Assembly: GCA_030015575.1 (NCBI GenBank)
Contig: JASDDO010000016.1
Coordinates: forward strand, 66,833,396 to 66,897,395
Length of the DNA stretch: 64,000 nucleotides
Direction of reading: 5' to 3'
From: Agapanthus africanus
Taxonomy: Eukaryota > Streptophyta > Magnoliopsida > Asparagales > Amaryllidaceae
In this document: piece by piece, positions 1-12,313 of the stretch
How positions within the stretch are numbered: position 1 is the first letter of the stretch
Layout: each line of letters begins with the position of its first letter
Program-made: the position numbers and the translations under genes
The notes under the pieces: generated by a model
Database searches by the model: none
Told to the model about the DNA's origin: nothing
What the model saw: the letters and a program-made list of their open reading frames with translations, nothing else

Positions 1-549
1 GGAAGGCAGCAATGGCAAGAAGGATCCGAATGGATTTGAGCATAGCTACCGGAGAAAAGGTCTCGTCATAGTCCAAACCAGGTCTTTGACGAAAACCCTT
101 TGCAACAAGCCTAGCTTTATAGGTTTCAACCTGCCTATCTACACCAATCTTCTTTCTGAAGATCCATTTGCAGTCTATAGGTTTTACCCCTTCTGGAGAA
201 AAGTCCAAAGTCCAAACTTTGTTGGTGTACATGGACTCCATCTCGGTCTGCATTGCATCCAGCCATTTTACTGAGTCACCGCTCTGAATGGCTTGCTGGA
301 AGCTAGTAGGCTTATCATAATCAATGACGCAATCTTCTCTATCCTCGTCTATGAGAAAACCGTAGTATCTCTCGGGCGGATGAGACTGCCTACTACTCCT
401 GCGGAGTGGCGCAGGAATGTCCGGTTCCCCTGAACCCTCTGGTTCTACTAAGGTTTCAGTAAAAGTTTGTGGTTCTGGAATTTCTTCCAGTTCTATTGCG
501 CTCGCACTTATCTGATTTTCTAAAAACTCAGTTTCCAAGAAGCGGGCAT
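1..549 (-). pseudogene. Copia pol: integrase-RT linker and start of reverse transcriptase (element G)
   Basis: Reading the minus strand, this continues the frame broken by solo LTR H: after the integrase tail ending VFVSRHA it resumes with [13 protein letters not shown], a low-complexity linker with [13 protein letters not shown] (about 360-420), then the conserved start of copia reverse transcriptase ([24 protein letters not shown] between about 170 and 10). The window ends before the catalytic YVDD. No stop codon is seen in this piece, so this part of G is well preserved; the insertion of H is what breaks it. Confidence 0.88.
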
Positions 550-2835
550 TGTAGGGTTCCTAGGCACACTAATGAGGTCTCATAAGTGATCAAACATGGC
601 CAATTAAAATTTTACAAGTGCCGAGAAACCCTAATACGGATCGTTAACTAGATGTATAGGCGATGCAATGCAAATAAACGAATTTATAGCTAAAGGGAAA
701 AGGCTACAACCTTTGTAGATCCGGTCCTTCACCTCCATGGCTCCGTGATGAAGTCCCCTCGCTGTCCAAATCGGATCTTGGACTCTAGCATCGGCTTCAT
801 CGGAGAAAAGGGCGGGCTAGGTCGTCGACTTCGATGCCGAAGATGATCTACGTCGAGGCATCACAAGATCAAGCTCCCACTTCACCAAGTCATAAAACTT
901 ATGAAGAAAACACCCTATACTACTTGGCAAGAGGTAGAGGATGAATAAATAGGAAGTGGGTTCACTTTAGAATTGGATTTCTCACTCATTTTCACAAGTT
1001 GCCATTGATGGAGGCAAGCTTTCTTCATTGTTTAAGATGATGAAGAAGAAGAAGATAATATATCATATATCTTTTTCAAAAAGAAAATAATATGAATACT
1101 TATCATATGGCAACCATGATTAGGTGTAGAGAATAGACTATGGTTAGTTGGAATGGTTAGGGTTAAGCATGAGACAAAATGGTCACTTAGTCAAAGCTTC
1201 AACAACAAAACAAAATAAGCCACCATTTTCTTTTCTTTTGCCAAAAAGAAATAAACAAATAAATGAATAAATAAATAAGTAAGTAAACAAAATCAAAACC
1301 CTAACCACTCATATAACCATGGTTTAATTCTTTACACAAACCCAAGTGAGCATGTATCATCAAACATGATACAAACAAGTGCACAAAAATATATCACATA
1401 TACAATGTGCATATCAAGTGAGAAAATCCATTTAAAGTGAACCAATACTAGTTAATGCAAAGTAATATATCAAATATATAATTATACATTAAATCATTAA
1501 ATCAACACTTGATTAAATGATCTGGTCATGTCGCATATAACCGACTAGTATCCAATGTATCGACTTATCAAAGCAATCCTTGATTCGATAACTAGGTTAT
1601 ATCGCATACAACCATTCGATACATTCATCGCGAGAATAGAATGCGGTATCACATACATGCATTATTCTCGGTCCCGCACATATCTCATATGCGCTCCTAT
1701 TTCGTTTCGCTTGAGCCAGGAAACCTCTGTGTAGGACTCTAAAGACTCGTCAATACACCGGCAGTAGGTGATGATCATATCAAACACCCACAAGCCGCAA
1801 GAGGTCTGCTAAACGTAACGGCCACCTGGGTATTGAGCGATCAGAAGATCGACGAGCAAGCCCGCTCATACTCCTGTGAATCCAACCAGTAACACTTACC
1901 GTACAGTCTGGTCTGTTCGTCTGATATGTCGCATATCTCGCCTAGGGGTGGTAAACATCAGACCCCAGTAGCTCGATAAGTCGTGTCGATATGAGGTCTA
2001 AAATAGTTCGAGATACTAGTGATAACACTTACCAGTAAATCTCAGCAACCCTGGCCAGGGATTTCCGGTTATAGCCAATCGAACACAGCGCAACATCAAC
2101 TCCCTATACCGGGAGAGAGGAATCCCCTCCTATCGCTCATTGCCTCCATGTGATTCGGGACTGTACCCAAAAGCCACCGTTTTGCACGCCCTCTTGGACG
2201 TGGTAAGGTGGAAATCAAAGCACAGTGGGAATCACACAAGACTCTACGACGATCTCGGGTCTACAGACTAACCTGTACCAGTGTCACCAGAGAACTGCCA
2301 TCTGACGTGAGGTATAATACCATCTCTCGGGTCTACAGACTAACCTGTACCAGTGTCACCAGAGAACTGCCATCTGACGTGAGGTATAATACCATCTGGG
2401 AGTTCTCGGCGAGTCCGTCCAGTGTACCCAGTCTCTACTGAGCACCCGTATATCATATCCGATGTCAAACACCAATGGATATGGGATCATCCATCGCCCA
2501 TCTGTATGGGTTGAGAAGGTATACGCTAGTCTACTCTGGTATATCGATGCACCGTCTCGATACACCCACGACTAGGGACCTTGAAGGATATACTTATAGA
2601 CTACCATGTCCCCACTAGTATGATCCGCATCATAGTCCAGGTAGTCAAGTTCACATCCTAAGGGCTTTACCAGCATGTAACAGAGAGACAATCAGTATAC
2701 ACATTAAGGTAAAGAGTAACCAGATAGCATACTATCATGTCGAGCAAGAAAGTCCTCCCTATATATGTCCCAGCATCCACTACAATATACATCCTATGTA
2801 CAGTAATGGCCTTTAGGGCATACATATATCTAACA
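550..2835 (-). mobile_element. Solo LTR H (same family as element F)
   Basis: The left end TGTAGGGTT and right end CTAACA are the reverse complements of the ends of the F LTRs, and the whole interval follows the F LTR in reverse. It is flanked by a perfect 5-bp duplication GGCAT (545-549 and 2836-2840). No primer site, purine tract or internal sequence is present, so the likely origin is LTR-LTR recombination of a complete element. It is 2286 bp long against 2214 and 2173 bp for the F LTRs; a 72-bp internal tandem duplication explains most of the excess. Confidence 0.93.
2253..2396. repeat. Perfect 72-bp tandem duplication inside solo LTR H
   Basis: Two head-to-tail copies, 2253-2324 and 2325-2396, each starting TCTCGGGTCTACAGACTAAC. 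I see no difference between the copies. The matching stretch in both F LTRs is single-copy (around 19095-19165 and 27130-27200), so the duplication arose in the H lineage. Confidence 0.95.
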
Positions 2836-4803
2836 GGCATGACGAGAAACAAAGACTTTTTGCTCCTCTGCGTAATAGAAAAGATACCCCTTGGAGTTCT
2901 TTAGGTATCCCACAAACTTACACTGTACCGAGCGTGCCTCGAGCTTGTCCGCATGCTTCTTTTTGACAAAAGCTGGACATCCCCATGTCTTAAAGTGTTT
3001 AAGACAGGGTTTCTTCCCACTCCACATCTGATATGGTGTAGTAGGCACTGTCTCAGTAGGAACATGGTTCAAGAGATATGCAGCTGTTTCTAGTGCATAA
3101 CTCCGGAAAGATCGCGGTAACTCAGCCTTACTCATCATGGAACGAACCATATCCAATAGAGTTCAATTCTGTCTTTCTGATACACCGTTGTGTTGTGGTG
3201 TGTATGGAGGAGTAAGCTGCGAGAGAATTCCATTCTCTTTCAAGTAGTCCAGAAAGTCGGCACTCAAGTATTCTCCACCTCGATCAGATCTCAGTGTCTT
3301 GATACTTTTGCCTGTTTGTTTTTCAACTTCATTCTTGTATTCCCGAAATTTCTCAAAGGCCTCGGATTTATGCTTCATCAGGAAGACATGTCCAAACCTA
3401 GAGAAATCATCTGTGAAAGTAATGAAGTATGAATAACCACTTCGCGCATGTGTAGACATTGGACCACATACGTCACTGTGTATGAGTCCTAAGAGCTCGC
3501 TTGCTCTTTCTCCGTGTCCAGTGAACGGAGTCTTTGTCATCTTTCCCATGAGACAGGATTGACAAGTTGCATATGACTTATATTCGAACGGATCCAAATA
3601 TCCTTCTGTATGTAACTTCGTCAACCTTCTCGCATTGATGTAACCCAGTCTACAATGCCATAAGTAAGCCTGATTTGTTTCCGGAGACTTTCTTTTAAGT
3701 GTGTTCTTGACACTGAAATTCTGATCTTGATTCAATACGTATATCCCGTTATTTAATGTACTTGACCCAATCAGAACTTGATTTAGGTGGATGTGGACCA
3801 CATCGCTTACAAAAGTAAAATCATATCCTTCCTTAGAAAGTAAGGATACAGATATGATATTACAAGTCGCACCTGGTACATACAAACAGTTACGCATAAT
3901 CAATATCTGCTCAGTTGTCAGTCCAAGGTGATATTCCTCTACGGATTCAACATCCATGCTCATTCCGTTCGCAACCCTGAGGGTCATATCACCTTTCCTG
4001 ATAACCCTACGGTTTCTCAGAGCCTGTAATGAATTACAGATGTGAGATCCTGATCCAGTATCCAATACCCAGGAAGTAGGGTTAACTGACATACAGTTCT
4101 CTATTACAAACACAACCAAAACCGAAGCCACAACATGCTTCGAATTCTGGTTACTGTCTTTGCTAGCCCTGCAATCCTTCTGCCAATGATCATTCCCGTA
4201 ACAATAGGAACGTCCCTCCTTTACTACATCCAATCCCGAAACATTTTCCCTTCCCTTTCCTTCTACTTCCCTAGTTTCCTTCAGGGTAGAAGGTAGAGAC
4301 TGTAGAATCAAGTCAGCATCTGACCCGTTCTCCAACGTAGTCTTCAGGTCCGTAAGCACAAAATAGCTGGTCTCTGTAAGGACGTTGCCTCCTACAGATG
4401 ACCCGATAGCCAACCTCGCTTGAAGAAATTTGTTCGAGGTCTCATATCTTGCGATACGAGATTGCTCTCCATATAAATCTTTGTTATGGAGGAAGACAGA
4501 AAATAAGTCCATCTTCTCGTGCTGCCTCTGGTATGCACCATCAACTGAGGCTAACACGAGGCACTTGGCTTTCGCACAGTCTTTTTCCGATGTCTTACGG
4601 ATATCAATATCCGTGAAAGGGGAAACTGGTCCTGAGACGGTAGGGGTTTGATTAGTTAAGAGGTGTCCCAGCTTGTCATGGGCAATGGACATCTGGACAG
4701 ACCTTTGCCAATCATAACTGTCAGGTTCAGTCATTTTATTATCTAGATGTAACCTAGGTGTGGTCACTGGGTCGTTGCAATTAAGAGATAGAGAAGAAAA
4801 CAC
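2836..4803 (-). pseudogene. Copia gag-protease-integrase remnant (element G)
   Basis: Minus-strand frame of 546 codons from 4803 to 3163, then an in-frame stop (TGA at about 3160) and continuation to 2836. Gag (about residues 1-230) is short and has a damaged zinc knuckle: CYGNDHWQKDC at 201-211 keeps C-x4-H-x4-C but has Arg where the first Cys should be. Protease active site is DTGS at 248-251. In the pre-integrase zinc finger the second His is Tyr (HCRLGY, 383-388), while C414 and C417 remain. Integrase keeps the D444, D507, E543 triad with 35 residues between the last two, followed by the C-terminal part ending VFVSRHA at the H insertion. The start at 4803 is the first Met of the open frame; leader lies upstream. 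Broken by the stop, the lost ligands and the H insertion. Confidence 0.9.
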
Positions 4804-5268
4804 TCAGCATGATGCTCTTGCAAGTTTAGATTGGTTTTTAATTTATCTAAACAGGATGGCTCCCACTGTCTCTCGAATCCCTCCTCAAACCATAAAGGAA
4901 GAATTAGTCGGGATCAATCTCACCGTACAATACTTGCTTAACGGTTCAGCAAGGCCAGTGTCGGTACTTCGAGGGAGGTTTTCCAATGCTTTCGCGAAGT
5001 TCCTTAATTAAATAACCTCTTTTCCCTGTGGGCGTAGCCTCGCTAACACCTTTCTAGACACCTACTTGGTTTATAGCATTGATCGTTAAGTGAGAAAGTT
5101 CCGGAGGAGTAGCATATACTCACAGTAGGATCGGGATCCAAATATCATCGCGTGACAAAACTGAAGGAATCCTACCAGAATCATCACACTCCAAATGGTA
5201 TGCAGCACTAGCAAGTTTCAGGTTCTTTTGAAACTCCCGATGTGGATTTTTGCCCCATGCTCTTATGA

Positions 5269-5466
5269 CCTTGACTAAGGCCAACAAATCATAAGTCATA
5301 TGTCAAGTTCTACCCGTCGTTGTCTAGGTTGATTTGAACCCACCCATATATACCCTTGACTATGGCCAACAAAGTAATACGAATGTCTCAAACCAACGCA
5401 TCTATCTATGTAACATATGAATATACATCAGCTACCAAACACTGTGCCTTGACTAAGGCCAACAAA
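5269..5466 (-). repeat. Triple leader motif, element G
   Basis: Three copies of CCTTGACTAAGGCCAACAAA (middle copy CTATGG for CTAAGG) begin at 5269, 5354 and 5447, spaced 85 and 93 bp. Equivalent triplets with almost the same spacing exist in D and E, and two copies 91 bp apart in F. Function unknown. Confidence 0.85.
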
Positions 5467-5755
5467 CACAGCTTGAATACTGTTTAATATTCATATGAAA
5501 CGATGGAGGGCTACGAATGGTTTCGGAGAAACTGTGAACGTAGTGAACTTGATATAATCGAAGGAACCTTGATAGCTTTTAAAAGGAGTGGCTTAAGCTC
5601 CGCGTTTAAAAGTTGTTTTTGAAAAAAAACCGAGTGGTTTTTGAAATTGTTCCAACGACTTTAACTTTGGTTTATTTTCTTGCATTAATTTAATGCGTCC
5701 CATCATTTAATCCTACCATTGCAGAAAACAACGAAAATATGACGTACGCTTATGC

Positions 5756-5838
5756 CATCCGCATTCGCCATGGGGCCCCGTCATTACCCGTTAGGTTACT
5801 TAACTAACGACAGAGCGGGGGCTGGACTAGCGCGGATG
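5756..5838 (-). promoter_or_regulatory. Conserved 83-nt stem-loop block, element G leader
   Basis: Bounded by CATCCGC (5756-5762) and GCGGATG (5832-5838), which pair. Inside are a second G/C-rich stem (GCCCCG at 5775-5780 with CGGGGGC at 5816-5822) and an inner 6-bp hairpin CGTTAG / CTAACG (5789-5794, 5804-5809) with a 9-nt loop. Copies of 83, 83 and 82 nt occur in D, E and F. Position between primer site and gag suits an RNA packaging, dimerisation or translation element; that role is inference. Confidence 0.7.
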
Positions 5839-6576
5839 CAAAACATAAGCAACGCTTAAATAGATATCATATATAGATATATACATTCGTCACATGAAAT
5901 GATAGCCATTCCAGATCACAGATGAACACATTGGATATACTAGGAATCCGCATTCCGTACGAACCTGTAACGAAGAGCGGATTACATGGTCGCGATGAAT
6001 AGCCAATACCCCACCCTAGACCCCTACGGGTGCGGCAAAGTACCCGCCAAGTACCCGAAGCGAAGCAACCTCCCTCAACACCGTGAGTAGGCCACTCGGC
6101 ACTTTGAGATACCCGGTAGTTTGTGCACCCCACCTTGGGTCTATCCTAGGAGCAAAAACATTAAAAAGAAATTATACAATGACGGCTACAACCTCATCCC
6201 GGTTGTGCGGCCAACTAAATAATATTACATCAATTTACATATTACATGAATTGAAAGATAAAGAAAACTCTCATCTCACAACCCCCCGGCTATTCATCCG
6301 TGACAATCCAATGAATTCATATACACATACCATCAACATTACAGATCACAGATATGTATAACCCCCACTAATCGACGTATAGCGATTAGCAGACGTTCAA
6401 TACGTATATCACATCACAGATATAACCCGTTAGCTAAAGTCTTTAGAAGTTCGATCAAAATACGGATTTTTTGACCCCAAAAACAAATTTTGCATTCTGG
6501 AAAATCTGGGAAGAAAAATCATATTCCAAAAATCCCAAAATACCCTAAGAAACACACTGCAGCAAAACCGATCCAC

Positions 6577-6636
6577 GGCCGAGTCAACTCGGCCGCGGAT
6601 CCGCGGCAAGAAGCTCTTCTTACCGCATTTCCGCGG
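6577..6636. repeat. GC-rich hairpin, element G leader
   Basis: Arms 6593-6613 and 6616-6636 pair at 17 of 21 positions, around CCGCGGATCCGCGG on the left and TTCCGCGG on the right. It is preceded by a second small inverted repeat, GGCCGAGT / ACTCGGCC (6577-6594). The hairpin ends 196 nt from the primer site. It belongs to the set described in the findings. Confidence 0.8.
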
Positions 6637-6831
6637 TGAGTTGGTCGGTTCAGTGGATCGTTTTTCTGCACTGTTCACAAACAACCCTGAGTCGATTTTT
6701 CAGATATGTTAAATCAGTTTTAGTGAAGTAAAAAAATCAACAGAAAGTTTGTGTCTCGGGTAAGTTTTGTGACTTTTTCTCCGATCGAATTTCTAGTTAC
6801 TTTGCTAACATGTTAGATAGTGTTTAGCCAG

Positions 6832-6843
6832 GCTCTGATACCA
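6832..6843 (-). other. Primer binding site (tRNA-iMet), element G
   Basis: Reverse complement reads TGGTATCAGAGC, the standard plant copia primer site complementary to the 3' end of initiator methionine tRNA. It lies one base from the 5' LTR. Confidence 0.93.
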
Positions 6844-6844
6844 C

Positions 6845-9001
6845 TTTAAATCCACGTTACCCGTCCCCGGTTTTTTGGGGTAGCGGAAAAGGTGAAAAAC
6901 GATTTTTTTGGTGGAGGTAACATGGACTCAAAAAACGGATCTTTGCTAAACAAACTATCTAACAACCTAGCAAAGAGTTTAGCTACTATGTTAAGGGTTA
7001 TACCTAATCTTGAACTACTTCTCTTCAACTCCTTGTGGTGGTCGGATCGGCCTCACCTCGTCATCTCCTTGTGCAGAAGATGGATCCACCCGAAAGCTTC
7101 TACATTTAGCTCCAACCTCAATCTAGAGGAAACTAAAATCCTTGGCTTGCTAGACCTTGGACCTTAGGATGAGTGGAGAAGTGCTTTAGGGTTTTATCTT
7201 CAAGGCAAATGGTTCTCAACACATGAGAGATTTTTGCCTTGAGCTAGAGGAAGAGGGAGAGCAAGAGGAAGAGGAGAGAACTTGGATGAGAGAGAATCCA
7301 AAATGATAGAATGAGCAAGACTTTTACAACCATGCTCTCAAAAGGAAAATAATCATCATAATAATAATAATTAAAGTATTTTGTGATGGTTCATGTCAAT
7401 GGCATTATCATTTCATGCACTCAAGTTGTAAAGAACAACAAGCAAGCCAAAAGTCATAGCCATGAAATGATAGCCATGCAGTGATGATGGTCAACAAGTC
7501 CAAACTAGTCAACTTGTCAACAAAGTCAACAAAGTCAAACTTTCAACCCAACCATGGCACAATAATACTTAATTAATATTATTATTAATCATATTTCCTA
7601 TTCTCATTAGGGTTTAGAAAAATTCAACAGTCAACAACTCTATTGAGAATCCTCTGCCTCTGTCTCTGTCAACTGTGCATACACATCCGCATCCGTGTTC
7701 CGAGGAACACGAATACAAAGAGATCCTCTGCCTATGTCTTTGTCAACTGTGCATACACACCCGCATCCGTGTTCCGAGGAATACGAATACAAAGAGACAA
7801 AACCAACCCCAAAACGTATACTAGGATCTGGCTTAAACCAAAACCCGCTAGTAATAACTGCCCGGACACCAAACGTGCACAAGTGCGCGGATGTGACCGA
7901 ACCCTGTCGCAAAACCATGTGACCTCTACTCTTTTGCCTAAAGGCGAATAGCTCTCTGTGTGGGACTCTAAAGACTCGACACTACGCTGGCAGTGGGTTT
8001 AACCACAGACCGCAAGCGGCACTAGCTGTACGTAACGGCCCCCAGGTAGATGCCGATAAGAAAACGGACGAGGTGAAACCCATCTGAACTCCTACTGAGC
8101 CCGAATGTGACAATCTCCGTACAGTCCGGTCTGTTCTTCTAATCATATCGCATAGCGGGCCTAGGGGGCGGTAAACGTCAGTCCCCTAATAGCGGTGCAA
8201 GTCGTGTCGGAGTGTAGCCCAGAACACCCTGAGATAACACTGGAAACCTACCGGTATATCTCGCTTGCCTTGGCCAGGGACTTTGTGAATGGCTCTCCTA
8301 GACACAGCGCGATATCAACCCCTAATACCGGGAAAGACGAATCCTGTCTAACCGTAACTGCCTCCAAGTGCTTCGGGACTGCACCCAACTACTACCTATT
8401 TCCACGACTCCTTTGAGCTGTGGTAGGGTAGTAATCAAAGTACAGTGGGAATACACTCGAGGCGAAGTGACAGTGTCAAGTCAGCGGACTAAGCTGTACT
8501 CATGTCACCTGGGAACTAATAACTGACGATAGGTATAGTACCAACCAATAATTCCCGATGAGTCATGTCCAGTGTACTCGTAACCTAACGAGCACCCACA
8601 TACTATCTCAAGTACGACGTACTGACGGCTGTGGGACAGACCGTCTCTCCTGCTGGGATGAGAAGCGCATACGCTAGTCTTCTCGGGAGTATCGATGCCC
8701 TGTCTCGATAGTCCTACGACTAGGGACCTGTATAAGGATGTGCTTATGGATTACCCAGCCCCCACGAGTGTGACTGCCATCATAACGCTGGTAATCAAGC
8801 AAAGATCCTAAGGGCTCCACTAATGTGTATAGGTGATATACTAAAAGAAACACATGTACACATTAAAGTAGAAATAAACCAAGTAGCATACTACCATTTT
8901 GAGAAAGATTGTCTATACAACTGTGAATATCCCAAGCTTCCATTAAGTAATATACAAACTAATATGATACAGTAATAGCCTCTAGGGCATACACACTAAC
9001 A
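6845..9001 (-). repeat. 5' LTR of copia element G
   Basis: Starts next to the primer site and ends ...CTAACA at 9001, where element A resumes. The expected terminal TG on the plus-strand left side is mutated to TT (TTTAAATCCACG against TGTAAGTCTACG in D). Length 2157 bp, like the D and E LTRs (2121, 2116). The part from about 7950 to 8960 is the conserved LTR core shared with all copia elements of the window. It contains a 74-bp tandem duplication. Confidence 0.87.
7649..7796. repeat. 74-bp tandem duplication in the G LTR
   Basis: Two near-identical copies, 7649-7722 and 7723-7796, each beginning ATCCTCTGCC and ending CGAATACAAAGAG. The matching region of the E LTR (about 54628-54690) has a single copy. 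Confidence 0.92.
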
Positions 9002-11352
9002 ATTACTGCGTTTGAAGTAGCAAGGATTGGTCGACCGAGTATCACCGGGATTTGATTTCGCAGGTTCTCTACAAGTTGTGTATCTATAACGATAAAGTCC
9101 ACAGGGAATATAAATTCCCCGACATTGATTAACACATCCTCTAGCTCACCCCTAGGTTGGGTGATAGATCGATCGGCCATCTGAAGAGTGCAATGAGCCG
9201 GTTTTAACTCTCCGATCCCTAATTGCTCATAAACAGAATACGGAAGCAAGTTAACACTAGCACCTAAATCGAGTAGAGTACGATTGATATTTTTACCCCC
9301 AATAGAAATAGAAATTGTAGGACTTCCGGGGTCTTTTCGTTTCTTCGGTAGTTGTTGTGTAAAAGCAGTGCTCACATTACTCGCAAGGAAAACTTTTTTA
9401 GGTACTTGAACTTTTCTCTTCCTGGTGCACAAGTCATTTAGGATTTTCATATATGACGGAACTTGTTGAATAGCATCTAGGAGAAGAATGTTTATGTTAA
9501 CTTGCTTAAAAATTTCCACAATCTTCTCCATTTGTAGACTTGGTCTGTTGCCCCTTAACCTGTTTGGATAAGGTGCTTTATCAATAAGGGTTTGGTACAA
9601 CATTGGAGAGGATTGTGGGGATGGAGTGGATCCCAGAATTAGAGTGGGGATCATTTTAGGTAGATTCGAGGAAATGGACGAAGGGTTCGAGCCTTGGGGA
9701 AAACGGAGAATAGGCTCGGATGAAGGTGAGAGACTAGACGAATTAGGGGAAGAAGAAGAAGCTGGGGTATCATTGGTGTCACTAACATCATCACATTGCT
9801 CACCCACTCGGTAATTCAGCACTTTTCCCGATCTCAACATAGTAACGGCATTCACATTATGATTTCGAGAATAGCCAGGATTATGTAAGGGTTGAGATGG
9901 GAGTTTCCCTTTCTCTCTCGCACTCATTGCGGCGTTCAACTGTGCAAGTTGGTTTTCTATTGATTTAATACTCTCGCCATGGGAGGCGGAGTCTTTCTTT
10001 ATGGTATCAATAGAAGACTTCATATCGGCCGACATTTGAATGGTATGTTTCATAAACATATCCAAAGTTTGTGTGAGTGAAGAGTTGTCAGTACCGACCA
10101 CTTGTGGTGTAGACGTGTTGGCCGGATTTTGAAAATTTTGTGACTGAAAGAGGAACTGATTTTGTGGTTGTGGTTGCTGTGGAGGAGGTCTTTGATAATT
10201 TCTTTGGAACTGATTTTGATTTTGGGGTTGGTTTTGGTTCCAAGCAAAGTTAGGATGATTCCTCCATCCTTGACTGTACATGGAAGAATAAGGATCGTTT
10301 CTAGGTCTCTGCTGAAAAGCAGCATTAGTATGAAACGATGCATTCATAGGACATTCTTCCGTTAAGTGTGAAGGATCTGAACAGCAACCACAGACGGTCT
10401 TGGGAAGCGTGACCTGATTTAGGGAGACTGATGAAAATTTGTTCTCAATAGCGTCGAGTTTCTTTTGCATCGCTGCCATTTCGTTTTTCATTGCGATGGA
10501 AACATTGAGCTGGTGAATACCTCTCCTAGATGAAGGTGGTCTTACGCTTTCCCACTCCAAAGTGTTTTCAGCGAGATCTTCCAGATATTTCCATGCTTCA
10601 CCGTCATCTTTAGACATGAAATTGCATTGACACATTGTTTCAAGCATCTGCTTTATCGCTGGATTAATGCCCTCATATATAATTCGGCATAAATCCCATC
10701 TACTGATTCCATGATGAAGACATTGGACAAGAAGATCTTTGAAACGTTCAAAGCACTTCCAAAATGGTTCATTGGGAAGCTGGGTGAACTGGTTGATCTC
10801 GCTCCTAACACGGGCGATCTTATGGTTTGGGTAAAACATCTAAAGAAATTCTATTACGAATTCATCCCAATTAGTGATAGAGTGTGCGGCGGTATTATAA
10901 AGCCATTTTTCTGCCAAGTCGCACAGAGTGAATGGGAGAAGACGCAAGCACATAGCATCCACAGTCAGTTGTGAAGTACCCATCATTGCTCATACGTTTG
11001 TGAATTTAGTGATGAAAACGTACGCGTTTTCCTACCCAAGCCCGTGAAATTTGGGCAACAGATTGATGTAGTGGGGTTTAATTTCAAAATTATCCCCGTT
11101 AGCTGGTGGAATTGATAGACAAGTGGGAAGAGGACCACGGATAGGATAGCATCTCTCTTGGAGAGAGATGCATGGTGGATTCTGCGCATCTACGGGCGAT
11201 GGCAGCGTGGTGTTATAATCTGATGGAGTACCGTCCATCTCGATCGATGTGGTGTGTGGTGGGGGAAAAGAAGATGAAGAAGTACCGACTTCGGCGTCGA
11301 TAGCAAGAACGCGGACAAGACGGGCACTAGAATCCCGTGTACAGCCGAGCAT
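9002..11352 (-). pseudogene. Athila-like gag-protease remnant (element A)
   Basis: Gag likely starts at the ATG at 11352 (MLGCTRDSSARLVRV). A frameshift near 11035, just after LLPKFHG, and stops near 10990 and 10845 break its middle. A 626-codon open frame then runs from 10839: retrotransposon gag domain (NQFTQLPNEPFWKCFERFKD), zinc knuckle CGCCSDPSHLTEEC (complete CX2CX4HX4C), Gln/Asn/Pro-rich linker, coiled stretch before MSAREKGKLPSQ, and an aspartic protease with DLGASVNLLP. The frame leaves A at 9002 just after ATSNAVI and ends in the G LTR. Equivalent proteins in C continue into reverse transcriptase. Confidence 0.9.
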
Positions 11353-12294
11353 GCACTAAGCGGGTTTAGTGCAAGTGGCAGCGTGCGTGTGCTTTAAAAT
11401 TGGTTTGTTTTGAAAAAAGTGGGACTCAAGACAAATCACAAAAATGCACAAACAACCCTAGAACTAAGGTTACCTAGGTCAGTCTCTAGACCGCTCCTAG
11501 ACTTCCAAAGGACAAGCCGTAGGAACAATCCTCTACCGCCTCGTTACTACTCTTGTAGCCAGGTAAGTGCCAGGTGAGTGGGAGGCTCTCTACTACAAAT
11601 AGTGGCCCTAATTAAGTAACCACTCGCCTTAGACACACTTGCCTAGACATCACAAAAGTAATGCGGATAAACGATTGATTACCCACGACCCTCCTCTGTC
11701 CTTATTGAGCGCGACAGTCCTTAGAGTCTGGTCTAGATATTTGTTAAATTAATGTAGGGTTGATGCAGATGCTTGGTTTGTGATTTGTGGGGCTGAGGAA
11801 GGGTGATGAAATCCCTACCTAATCTGTATTTGGTCATTGCCCCTTAAAATCCGTATTAAAATTTGCAAAACAAAACCAATTACAAAACTTTGCAAAAAGA
11901 TTTTTGAGCGGTGATATTTTTCAAAGAATCCTGCAGAAAATCGATTTTATTGGATTTGAGAGGAGAGAGGAAGAGGTTAGAATCTTACCAGAGAAGATTG
12001 AAGCCCTAGATCTCCTAACTGGCCGCGCTTCCTCCAATGATGTGCACTTCCAGCCGCGGTTCCGCCGCAAGAGGGATAGATCAATTGATGAATTTTTTCT
12101 GTGGCCTTCTCTACTTCTCTGGATCTCAATGAATGTATCTGTCTCCTGTTTCCTCAAGTCTGTGACTCCAGATCTTCTTGCAAAAATTCACACATAATTC
12201 GGTAAATATGCAATTTACAATTTTTTTTTAATTATGATATGAATCGAACAAGAATTCAACACAAATAATGAGAATAAAAAAATTACGCACGTGT
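11353..12294 (-). other. Leader of element A, with paired GC motif
   Basis: Untranslated region between primer site and gag, matching the C leader (48094-49187) in order and partly in sequence. Two GC motifs lie at 12021-12032 (GGCCGCGCTTCC) and 12053-12068 (GCCGCGGTTCCGCCGC). They are in direct, not inverted, orientation, as in C, and end 227 nt from the primer site. Short open frames here are not conserved. Confidence 0.75.
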
Positions 12295-12311
12295 CCCCGG
12301 CAACAGCGCCA
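12295..12311 (-). other. Primer binding site of element A
   Basis: Reverse complement TGGCGCTGTTGCCGGGG differs by one base from the C site TGGCGCCGTTGCCGGGG, the form I know for Athila elements (tRNA-Asp primer). Two bases separate it from the LTR. Confidence 0.88.
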
Positions 12312-12313
12312 TT

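Larger units (their letters stand above)
4804..6831 (-). other. Untranslated leader of copia element G
   Basis: About 2 kb between gag and primer site with no protein that I recognise. It aligns by eye with the leaders of D, E and F. From the primer site outward it holds the GC-rich hairpin, the 83-nt structured block and a triple 20-nt motif (annotated separately). Unlike D, E and F it lacks the duplicated repeat containing GATCCCTTCACCGG. Short open frames here are not conserved between elements and are treated as chance. Confidence 0.75.
1..9001 (-). mobile_element. Ty1/copia element G, truncated by the window edge
   Basis: In its own reading direction the order is 5' LTR (6845-9001), primer site (6832-6843), long leader, gag-protease-integrase (2836-4803), then reverse transcriptase (1-549); the rest of pol and the 3' LTR lie left of base 1. 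Pol is split by solo LTR H at 550-2835. G itself is inserted in Athila-like element A: immediately right of 9001 the A protease-region reading frame begins mid-domain. The integrase and reverse transcriptase resemble the Tork/Angela/TAR group of plant copia elements, an assignment from general family knowledge only. Several nonsense codons make it non-autonomous today. Confidence 0.9.

Noticed and set aside
5269-5466. CRISPR-like array (short repeats, regular spacing)
   Set aside because: Only three imperfect copies with 65-73 bp between them, in a plant retrotransposon leader; no cas genes and no bacterial context.
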